Part shown: positions 33,590-43,800 of the stretch, one piece after another
How positions within the stretch are numbered: the stretch's first letter is position 1
Layout of the letters: the number at the start of each line of letters is the position of its first letter
Assembly (NCBI GenBank): GCA_020698575.1
Contig: CM036251.1
Location: 14,362,288 to 14,426,287, forward strand
DNA length: 64,000 bases
Origin: Bostrychus sinensis
Taxonomy: Eukaryota; Chordata; Actinopteri; Gobiiformes; Eleotridae
Direction of reading: 5' to 3'
Position numbers and translations under genes: made by a program
The notes under the pieces: generated by a model
Told to the model about the DNA's origin: nothing
Seen by the model: only the letters and a program-made list of their open reading frames with translations
Database searches by the model: none

Positions 33590-36500
33590 TTATTCCAGGC
33601 GAAATCCTTTAGCTCCAGTAGCAGCGACATGACACACCTCCACATCAGCGCCCAGCTTCTGCAGCTCATCCAACCAAATCTGCTGCTTCTGGGACAGTCT
33701 GTCATTTGGGCCTTTAACCTCCACCAACTACAAAAAATGCACAAAGCTCAATACTTGTGTTATTAAAATAATCTGATTTCAAGCAAAGTTTTAGGAGCCA
33801 GCATATGAGCTCAACCTTGTAAGTGTTGTTTGAGGTGTTCCAAACCACTAGATCTGGTAGCCCTCCTCGACAGTGTCTGTAGTCTTTTGCCATTCTTGCA
33901 ATTACACCGGCTAAGAAAGGTCCACTCAGACAGGACACAAGAGACTGAAAATTAAATACACCACTTAATGTAAGAAAAAAAAGTCATCTTGTGTACATTT
34001 TTAATCATTCACAATCACAGACCTGAGCTTGATTAAGGGAAGAGAATCTCTCCCAGTTTACCAGTGAGCACACTTTTCCCTCCTGTGTGCTCCAGACATC
34101 CTCCAACATATTGTGCAGTGTCTCCACAGAGGCACTGGAAATCAACTCCACTCGAGAATCGATCGCCTCTTTTCTGTTCTCATAGAAACAGTCAGTGTAA
34201 AGATCCAAAGGACATGTCTGTATAGCATAAAAGAACAGAATAATTAGTTAGAGAAAAGAAATACGCAAAAATAACACATATATTGTAATAAATCACCTGA
34301 TATGGATTTCGGAAAACATCTGGAATACCCTGCATAAAAATGATGTCCCACAACAGAAGTGCAAATAAAGTTGAAAACGTTGAACCCTCTCCATGAATCC
34401 CTATTACATAATAAAGAATATATTACTGGTGACACTAAAATAGCATTGAAAAAGAGATAACAGGGGACTTACCTTCATCAAAACCCTGCTTTTGATAATG
34501 TGCTAGAGACAGATCCTCCACAGAGCATATTACTGTCGCATTAACACTCTCTTCACAGTTTCCTTTAACAGGTATAAGAAACCTAGATTTCCCTGTGCCA
34601 CCTTCATGAGGAAAGAGCTGTCCCTGTATTGTCACCTACAAACATAAGCAGCTTTTAGCCTATGAGCAAAAGAAGTAAACTCAACATTACACTTTACAAC
34701 AGAACTATAATGATATACTATACTTACATGCTTCACATCTTGGACATGGATAGTGGGGAGGTCTCTAAGTTTTAAGCAGTATTTTTTGCAGCTTGCAGAG
34801 TCTCTCATCCTAGAAGCTCTCTGATGAAGGGAGAGTTTATGTCCTGTGCGCACCAAAGGGTCTGCCAGTCCATCCCTGATAGCATATATAGCCTAATGCA
34901 AGGTGTCAAATCAGTCAGAAATATCACATAGAGACCCAATTTTCCCGAAGTTGGGACAATGCATAAGATGTAAATTGGGTATAAAATGCTCCTTTTATAC
35001 CAGGCCATCTCATTCAAATGTTGCCAATTAACACAATTAGCTGCAAAATGCTCAGTCTAGCTGTTTTTTCCCCCTCAGTACAACTTTTTCTCCACTTTTT
35101 TGAGGTGTTGCTGCCATCAAATAAAATTGAGCTCTAATTTTTCCAAGAAATAGCAAAATATCTCATTTTCAAACCATTGCATTTTTTTACATAGATTTTA
35201 CACACTGCCCCAACTTTTTTCAGGATTTGGTTTGAACAATGTTTAATAACTAAAAAAAGTAAAAGCACTGACCTGTTCTGGCTTTTTAAGGTGCTGGTGC
35301 AGGTTTAGAGCAAGTCTGTCCCACCATCGACCTCGACTGTCCTGACAATAAACATTCTGGGACAATAAGGACTGGAGTTCTGCTACCGCATCCTGTCACA
35401 CAAAAAATAAAGCAAGTTAAAACAAGTGAAGCTTTATAAAAGCCTATATTCACTTAGTTAATAACTCTCATCTCCATAAATGAATTTAAAGCTTCCATAA
35501 AAAATATGGTAATGAACACATGTGCTTGCTTTTCTTGAGATGTTTTAACATACTGTACTTATTTTATTATGAAAATGTAAAGTACTGTTAATATGTATGT
35601 ATGTATCTGTTTCTGTGGATTGGCTGCTACCTTGGCCAGGTCTCTCTTGAAAAAGAGATTCTGAATCTCAATGGGACTTCCTGGTTAAATAAAGGTTAAA
35701 TAAAAAGTAAAATATAGGACAAGACCTCATAGCGGCGCAACCTTTGCAAAATCTCCACCCCTCTGGACAGGACACGAGTGTAGGCCCATCCAGCGGTGAA
35801 GCTGCGCAAAAACACAGGAAGCTCTTCCTGGTGGCTAATCAACAAATGTTAATGTTAACTTAACATACAACAATATTAAAGACGTCTACATCTATACAAG
35901 ACAAAACAGAAACAATTGCAGTTCTTACCTGAGATCATAGTTTTTTCTCAGTTCCTCCCAAGTGCTTTTAGCATTAGTGTAGAGCTCTAAGGCCTCCTCC
36001 CACTGACCAGTCTGCATAGCTGTGGTGACTTCCTGCAGGGCTCGCATAGATGTTTCATACCTAGGATTATAATTTTAATCATAATTAACATTCACCCATT
36101 TTTCCTTTTCAATTTCTGAAACTCCTCTCACCTTATAAGGTCCTCTCTGTCCTGAAAAACCTTAGTTTTGCGCTCCACTGTATAATCTGGAAAAGCCAGG
36201 CGTCCTGATTTAACCAACAAGATGGTATAGAGCTGGCTTTGTCCACCAGCCGCCATCTCTTCTTCATCCACAGAGTCAGTCAAAGAGAAGAGGAGAAGGA
36301 CTCGAGAGAAGATAGCCCTTGGCTCGCAATTTAAGCGCACACAGGAACAAGCAAGATGCTTTGCCCTATATGACATGAGTAAACATTATTATTTCCGTAG
36401 TAGTAGTGTAAATTAAACATATTAGTATAAATCACCAGACCTTTTGAGCATGACTGCACCAATATTGTTTTGACCAGGAGCCATAGAAAAGAGGGACTTT

Positions 36501-38540
36501 TGTTTGCTCAAACGAAGAAGTCCTTCCACGAGCTGCTGTTTCTGAGTCCCAGAATTACCAAGGTGGAAGGTTTTAGCCAGAGTTTTCAGTTCAGGAGCAG
36601 GCAGCAAGTCCAGAGCCTCTCCTAGGTCCTCAAGATCATTCTCTTTTAAGATAAAAGGAGTAAAACACATAACACAAGAAAACTCCAAGGCTGGACATTT
36701 GAGTGTCTACTAAAGACATTTTCTAATAATCTTTTAGTAAATGTATAAATACATTTAAATGTGGCTATATTATACAAACCAAATTCTGAAAAAGTTATGA
36801 TAATGGGTAAAATATAAATAAAAACAGAATGCAATTGTTTGCAAAGTGAACATAAACATGCTCATTTCTCTTATAGAAATGCTGCTAATTAACCCATTTA
36901 GTTGCAATTTTTACCCCCCTTGCTTTTTGATGCCTCGTCCCAAATTTAATGACTAATGCTGCCATAAAATTAAAACTGAGCAAATATTTCTTTATGAAAT
37001 GGTAAAATATCTTTTCAACACTTGAACAAACATGTTATGTTGTGAATAAAGTAATGCTTTTATGAGATTGTACACCATTGCAGTGTATCTGGATTTGTAC
37101 ATCTTGCTGCAGTAATTTTAATATTATCCCATTAATCTTTGTAACCATGCCCTGTAGTTGAGTTAATCAATAATTTACCTGACTGCAGAAAGCCCTCATG
37201 AACTAGCTCCTGAGTCACTGGTGCCAAATCACTGCATATCTCTTCATAATCCAGTTTATTGACTTGGAGCCATTTCAACTTCCTTTGAAACAGTCTCACG
37301 TACAGCTTCTGCCCCATAACTTTAAAGAAAAATAAAACATAATAAACCCTTTTACAGTTTTCACTCATTTATCATGACAGTGAAGATTAAGCATACCTGA
37401 AAGCTTCTCAAATGCATGTATGAGTGACATATCCTCATTGTTAAACAATACTCTATCGTCTTCATTCTCGAGAACAGCCTGGAGTACAGTGAGGAAGTTT
37501 CGGAGGTAGTAAGGGAGTCGAGAAGATTGGGAGGTTTCAAGTTTCTCATCTTTTGATGTTTTCTCAGACTCCAAATCCTGCAAATTAGCCTTGTTTTCTT
37601 CTATTTGTTCTGTGGACTCACTGGAATTACTGACTGGTAATTTAATTGAATCGTGATCAACTCTTCGATGTACATTAGCTTTTTTAATAGGTGTTGTATT
37701 TTGGTTGACCTCCTTAGGATCTTTGTTCACCTCTTCATGTTTAGCTTTCTTTCGAGCACTAGTATTATTCAAAGTGGGTGCTTTTTTTCTTTTAGTTAAT
37801 TTGGAAGATGTGGGAATGGGTTTTGGGGTAAACAGTTTCTGAAATGTCTCTGTCTTCGGTGATACAGGTTTTGCACGATCCTTCAGTTCAGTATCATCAC
37901 TTTCTGTCAAATCAGTAACACTCCCATGTTCTTGTTTGACTTCTAAATTTACATTTTCCTTCTGTGAACTGCTAAGAGTCTCAGAGGGTGCACTTTTCTC
38001 ACCAGATGTAGTAAATCCATTGGTAATAATGTCTGTTTGTGTCTTGTCAGCTATCTTACAACACTTCCTTGACAACTTGGAGGAGAGACTTCCCAGGTCA
38101 ATCTTTCGGACCACAGTCTTGCTCACTATCTCCTGTGGTGTATTTTGAGAACTCATATTTTTAAAATAAGGACTGGTCTGGATTTCTTTGACATCTTCCT
38201 TCTTTTTGGGGCTCATATCTGGTGACCTGGGTGGTGAATGCCTTCTGGGTGATGACAGGTGGCTGCTGGGCACAACATTATTACTTGCTGAAGTGGCATT
38301 GCTGTCCTGTCTCTGGAAGTTCTGACATTGCAAATCGATGTGCTCATTGATCTTGAATCTTGGTACAAGCTGGCCACACAGAGGACAGGCCAGTTTGGGA
38401 GGCTGGCTGCTGCTGAAGAAGGAGGTTATGGGGGTTGCGCTGGCAGCAATGGCACTCACCCCAGCTTTTGCACTGCTCTTCTTACTCCTGGATAAGGACA
38501 ATCGTTTTTGACGTTTGTCCTTATTCGTGTTTTCGCTCAT
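33590..38540 (-). CDS. fan1: FAN1, Fanconi-associated structure-specific nuclease, 991 aa
   Basis: Thirteen coding exons in closed phase: 38540-37397, 37319-37179, 36642-36441, 36365-36132, 36060-35929, 35834-35726, 35392-35273, 34892-34728, 34635-34473, 34400-34297, 34217-34023, 33944-33816 and 33727-33590. FAN1 is a nuclear 5'-flap and crosslink-repair nuclease recruited to ubiquitinated FANCD2. The large first exon carries the UBZ4 finger (C52, C55, H67, C72) and an SPYF motif (123-126), the MLH1-binding site known in human FAN1. Then come a SAP-like DNA-binding region (LAKTFHLGNSGTQKQQLVEG), TPR-like helices and a C-terminal VRR-Nuc domain with GLPDLVVW (D934) and LVEVKGP (E949, K951) as catalytic residues. 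It is slightly shorter than human FAN1 (1017 aa). The disordered region between finger and SAP is poorly conserved. The stop codon is embedded in an AATAAA. The gene is head-to-head with apba2. Confidence 0.96.
35595..35706 (+). mobile_element. LINE 3'-tail fragment (same family as 10030-10770)
   Basis: Reads CTTGGCCAGGTCTCTCTTGA, then GAATCTCAATGGGACTTCCT and GGTTAAATAAAGGTTAAATA. This is the same 3' tail as the minus-strand LINE remnant at 10055-10120, here on the plus strand with a short tandem tail. It lies in a fan1 intron, close to exon 6. Confidence 0.7.
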
Positions 38541-38779
38541 GCTGCAATAGGTAAGGCGTTTAGCTCAACGAAAACAGCTTTTCCTTGCATTCTTTATAGA
38601 AAGTTGTTAAGAGGCATTAGATGACAAGCTAGCTCCATGCACCTTATATTTATTACTATTTAGCCAAGAAAAAATACTTATTATTATATCAAATAAGCTA
38701 GTTTAAAATATCTATTCGGTATCGGCCCAAAAAAATTATATAAAACTAGATTTATGCACTCAAAAACAAGCTAACATAC

Positions 38780-38870
38780 CGGAGAGCCGTGTTCAGATTT
38801 GCTAACAGTGGAAGCATGAAAACAGAGCAGTCCCGCTCCTCAGGCTGTACGAGCAGAGCAAAGATACGAG
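38780..38870 (-). other. fan1: Probable fan1 non-coding first exon
   Basis: Directly before the fan1 ATG the minus strand reads TACCTATTGCAG|CATG, a splice acceptor. Upstream, CTCTCCG|GTATGTTAG at 38780 is a good donor. An untranslated first exon ending at 38780 is therefore likely. Its 5' end is not defined by the sequence. Confidence 0.5.
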
Positions 38871-39189
38871 CGTTACAAGGACGATTAATCGATCCCAGAC
38901 ACTAATCTGCTTTATCAAATTATTTCAGAATATTAAAATAATCAAATATATTATTTTATATGCAGTTTTTTTCCATGTCAAACTAAAAAAATGTATTAAC
39001 TATTCTTCAAACGCACATAATATAATCGGTAGATACACTCTATCATTATTTTTATTATTATCATATATATATTTTTCAAGTTTCTTCAAATAATTTACCT
39101 AACACTAAATGTAAGTGTGCAGCTGTTGTTGCGCATATGAAGCGAGGTTTGGGGACTTGATGGGGGTGTATTCTCTACACAGGTTCCTG
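38871..39189. promoter_or_regulatory. Divergent fan1/apba2 promoter interval (inferred)
   Basis: It lies between the likely first exons of fan1 (minus) and apba2 (plus), about 300 bp apart. No TATA box was recognised at either end, and the middle is AT-rich. A shared promoter is an inference from geometry. Confidence 0.35.
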
Positions 39190-39306
39190 GGCTGCTGTGC
39201 TGTGCAGCCTTTATTCAAAAACCTCCATCCGGAGAGCCATCTGATGTGACCAACACACGGGCGTTTTTCAGAGGAAAGGAGGAGGCTGCGACAGGACTCA
39301 TGTTGG
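39190..39306 (+). other. apba2: Probable apba2 non-coding first exon
   Basis: A GC-richer stretch ends at ATGTTG|GTAAGAAACG, a strong donor at 39307. The next acceptor in the same sense is TTTACAG|GAC at 40827, 30 bp before the apba2 ATG. The 5' boundary is a guess. Confidence 0.4.
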
Positions 39307-40827
39307 TAAGAAACGCATGCGATTATCCTTTCTTAAAGCAGATGTTACAGATGCATTTAAAGCTGGAGGTAGAGCTGGGGACAACGCTGCTAGATGTGTT
39401 CCTCTTGTAGCCTACAACATCAGCTCATGAGCAGAGTCAGCATGGTGCAGTCTGGATGCTAAGAGAACCAAGGTCGACATGAATTGCTGCAGCAGTGGAG
39501 GCAGAATAATACGATGTTTCACATGGTTAGACGAGCAGAGTGTGCACGCCTCGCTTTGTATATCACTGGGAGATTATATTGCATCAGACTAACCTTTATC
39601 CGGTTGTGTGATCGATTTTAGCCAGATGAGAATGCGGTGTCCACTTGAGAGGAAACTGGAGCAGCCACAACAACCAGCCCTGCAGCTGCGGTAAAAGTTT
39701 GGCCTAATGAGCTTTCAGTCACCATCACTGATACACCAGTGGCAGGCCAAAATAATTCAGTCTGATCCTAGTTATTTAAATATATTAAAAGGAAAGTGCG
39801 TTTTCTCATATTTCTGCACAAGATGGCCGTATTCAGGGCTATTTATATTGTAAACATAGAGGCTTTATTTTGGTGGGTTTGTTTACATTATATAATCTTG
39901 GTTTCTGCAAGTCACCAAAACCTACCTAACCCCCAGAACAAGAAACAAGAAAATAGTGACATAGATCATAATAACTGTGTAATAATCCAGGCACAGGCAC
40001 ATAAGCCAGTGTACCCATTTTTCCCCAAATAGGTGAGGAGTGTGGCATCAGGAAGGATCTGACTTAAAACATACGCCAAACCAATAACTGCATGCTAGGA
40101 GACAGATTATTTTTTTGTGGCAACTCCAGAAAGGAAGTCTGCTAGCCTGTCAAATACAGCACACGCTACTATATTTTATTCTTCTCAGTACAGTTGATAA
40201 TGATGCTGTCCAGATGTTTCTTTATTATGATATGATTTTACTTTTATGTCAGAATCTGTATTGCCTGACTCTGGCCCCATCAAACGTATTTCTTCTTCTG
40301 CATAGCATCAAGGCAATTAGAGCAGATGCAATAAAGCAAGACAACAAATCGTGACACAAAATCCACATCAACTGCATTATTAGAACGAACCAATTTTTAT
40401 TCTAGGCAAATATGGTGACGGACCTCCAATTGTGCAACTTTTCTGAGCACATTTCAATTGGGTGTTGCCACAGCAAATCTGCCTCCGTTTAGCCCTATCT
40501 TTTGCATCCTTTTCTATCACAGCAACTAACTTTGTGAGCTGGCAACTTTAAAATCTTTTTACCAATACAGTATATTCACTATTCTTCTTCTGTACACGTC
40601 CATAGAAATCTGGCCTCTATCTCACTTTGACTTTAATTCCAAACATGTAACATGAGCTGTCCCTGATGTACTCATTCCTAATTCTATCTATCTTTGTCAC
40701 TCCCAAACCTAAACATCTCCAGCTCTGCCTCCTGTCTTATTCTCCAAGCCATTGTCTCTAAACCATACAACATTGCTGGTCTCACCACTATCTTGTAATG
40801 TAATCAAATTATGATTACTATTTACAG
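39307..40827 (+). other. apba2 first intron, with RTE fragments in both orientations
   Basis: 39307-40080 shows no recognised feature. 40090-40135 looks like an RTE tail on the plus strand (TTGTGGCAACTCCAGAAAGG). 40440-40800 is an RTE fragment on the minus strand. Confidence 0.5.
40440..40800 (-). mobile_element. RTE-type LINE fragment, reverse-transcriptase C-terminal region
   Basis: Minus-strand translation begins YKIVVRPAMLYGLETMAW and continues RQEAELEM before frameshifts. The 3' tail is at 40445-40500 (TTGCCACAGCAAATCTGCCT). It is the same family as 1930-3000, and its tail is shared by the SINE-like repeats in the window. Confidence 0.7.
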
Positions 40828-40857
40828 GACTGAGAGCCATTGGCTACAGAGCCAGTA

Positions 40858-43800
40858 ATGGCTCATGTGAAGAGGTCAGGACCCAGTTCAAAGGTACTGG
40901 CTCCCAGCCCTCCACCGTGTCCCACTGAGAGACCCACTAAACCAAACCAGGAGGAGCATCAAGGTTTGAGACAGGAGTCCGGACCACTACAATGTACCAC
41001 AAAGGATGTTGACCATAATAAACTGACTGGTCCTAATCCTGCACAGCGCCATTACAGGACCTGTGCTCCTGGTCCTGAAGACATGGAAGACACTGGGTCT
41101 GAGTATGACAATGTGGGTTCAGACGTGGAGCAAGACTATGATGAGGTCCTGCACTTACAAAGAGAGACTGCTGTGGACATGAGGTATTACAAGCAGTACT
41201 GTCCCGAGGAGCCTGGCTATTTAAAGCATGCAATGACTGAGAATATTAATGAGAACAGTGGTGCTGCAAGAGCCCATCATGACACACAGGTATGTCAGCC
41301 ATCTCAACCAGAAACTAAGCCTTGTAAACCAGGCCATCGGTTGATACAAAGTGCTGCAAAATGTGATTTTGGAAAAGGCCAGGAAAATAGCTATTTTTTC
41401 AGTGATGGCGATGACATAGAAGAAGTACTAGTTGGTGTAAAATTTATAGAAGATTTTGAAGAGACTGAGCAAAACACTCAAAGAGGCGACGTGACCTCGT
41501 ATGAGTGTAATACAAATGAAAAGGTGGTTGAAATAGACAAAGTAGCAAGGAACCAGAAAAGTCCTGAATCAAGCAAGAAGCCAGACCACATAGGTTTTAA
41601 AGAGAAACAAAATAAAGGACGAGGTAGAAGAGGAAAAGGAGAGTATTCTGAGTATATTGGCTCTGGAGTAAAAGCATGTAGCACTAACAGTACAGATCAG
41701 CCTCCCAAGAGTGACCACATAAAGACTGCTGCGCGGACCAAAGCCAGACCAAGCTCTAGTAATAAGCCACATCCTCCTCCACCACCTCGACATCCCCATC
41801 CTGCTCCTCCTCCGCCACCTGCCAATGCCCAGAAAAGAGAGGCGGCCTGCAGAGAGCCCCCTCCTGTTCCCAGCCAGGACAGTGCTTCCCGGGTCAGCAA
41901 ACCAATCCTGGCTTCTCACCAAACCACAGAGCAACAGAGCGAACGTCTGGAGGAGAAGGAAAGTGGGCCGGACACAACACAGCAGGTATCAAAGCAAAGA
42001 GAAGAGACTAGGGCCAGTGATTCTGAAGCCTTTCTGAAAAGATTTGACTTTCCGATTACAATCTTTACTGGACTAATACGGTTCTCAATCCTGACTAAAC
42101 CAGGGCTAAGCTAACCAGGACTTAACTAAGACTAAATCAGGACTCAACTAATACAAAATGGGATGAAAACAGTTCTAAACCAGAACTAAAATCCGTGTCT
42201 GAACCAGAAGTAAACTGGGCCTAAACCAGAATGAAACCAGGTCTGAACCAGAACTAATTCATGTTTAAACCAGAAATATACTGGGACTAAACCAGGATGA
42301 AACCAGGACTAAACTAGAACTAAATCTAATCTAAACCAGGACTCAACTGGGGCTAAACCAGGACTAAAATGGGACCAGAAGTAATCAACGTCTAAACCAG
42401 GTCACCAGGTCAAAATCATGGCTAAACTAGGAGTAAACCATCACTAAACCAGGACTAATCCAGGACTAAAATGGGACTAAAGCAGGACTAAACCAGGACT
42501 GCACTAAAACTAAACCAGGATGAAACCAGGACTAAACCAGAACTAATCCATGTCTAAACCAGGACTAAACTGGGGCTAAATCTGGACTCAGCTAGTACAA
42601 AACAAGATGAAACCAGGACTAAACCAGAACTAAACCAGGACTAGCCCCAGTTGTAGCAGGACTAAGAACAAAACTGTTTCTAAATTAAACTAAATCAGGA
42701 ACTAGACTCATTAGTACCACCAGAAGAAGTCTGCTTACCACAGTTTGAGAACCCCTGGACTATGTCATTGGGCTGGTTGATTGTGAGTTTACAGTCACTC
42801 ACCATTTTGTAATAATGTGAAGTGATAAGATGTTTTTTTTTATATAACAGGATGAAAAGACAAGCACAGCTATAAAGCCTGAGCACTCACCAGAGCAGCC
42901 CAAAAGGCCACAGTGTCCAGAACCTCTGCCACCTGAGGAGAACAACAGTCCAAAAGTGGGACAGTCCTATTTTTTTTATGTTTTTTGGAAATAAATAATA
43001 ACATCAAAGAATCTCTCATCATTAAATATTCTTTTGTTTTCATAGATCACACAAGAAGCACCTTCTTTTCCCTGCTTCGAGGATGGTAATTATCTAAAGA
43101 TACTGCAAAACTTTTGGTACATTTTCTAATTCACTGATTGTATTAGTGTATTTTGTTTTGTTCACCCGTGCAGTCCCAGGACCCTGTGAACCAGAGGATC
43201 TCATTGACGGCATCATCTTTGCTGCTAACTACCTTGGCTGTACTCAAGTGCTGTCAGATAAAAACCCTACCAAGTCAGTGCGTATGTCCCAGGCCCAGGA
43301 AGCTGTCAGCCGTATTAAGGTACTGAGCTTCTTTAGGAAGGCAGTAGTTAATTGTATTATTTGTAAATGCTTGCTATGTACCTGCATCCCTCAGTGTAAT
43401 CTTTTTTTTCACCACAGGGGGATGCTATTCCCCTTTTTTTTTGTTTGGCTTATTTTTCTTTATAGTGAAGTCTTTGTGCTGTTCTCTTTAATGTTCTCAG
43501 TTTATGAAGGCTAATATATTAACTGAAATTTACGTTACTGTTTCTAAAGAGCCAGGATGAAGACTCCCAGATGATGACAGAAGTAGATTTATTTATTTCC
43601 ACTAAAGCTGTGAAAGTGCTTAATGCTGACACACAGGTTTGTAACTTTCAGATCCCAAATACCTAATGATCTTCCTGTCCTTTGTGTTTAGCAATTTTAG
43701 TCAATTCATTTACACATATACCTGTTCCTTCATCATTATCGCTCTTTTTTTTTTGATGCAGGAGACAATGATGGACAGTGCCTTGCGTACCATTTCATAT

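Noticed and set aside
41569..41934. Minus-strand frame of 121 codons in apba2 exon 1
   Set aside because: Shadow of the proline-rich plus-strand coding exon. No independent support.
41986..42114. Extension of apba2 exon 1 by 43 codons to a stop
   Set aside because: It is read-through past the donor CAG|GTATCA into the intron. The next exon at 42851 continues in phase and the protein family continues there.
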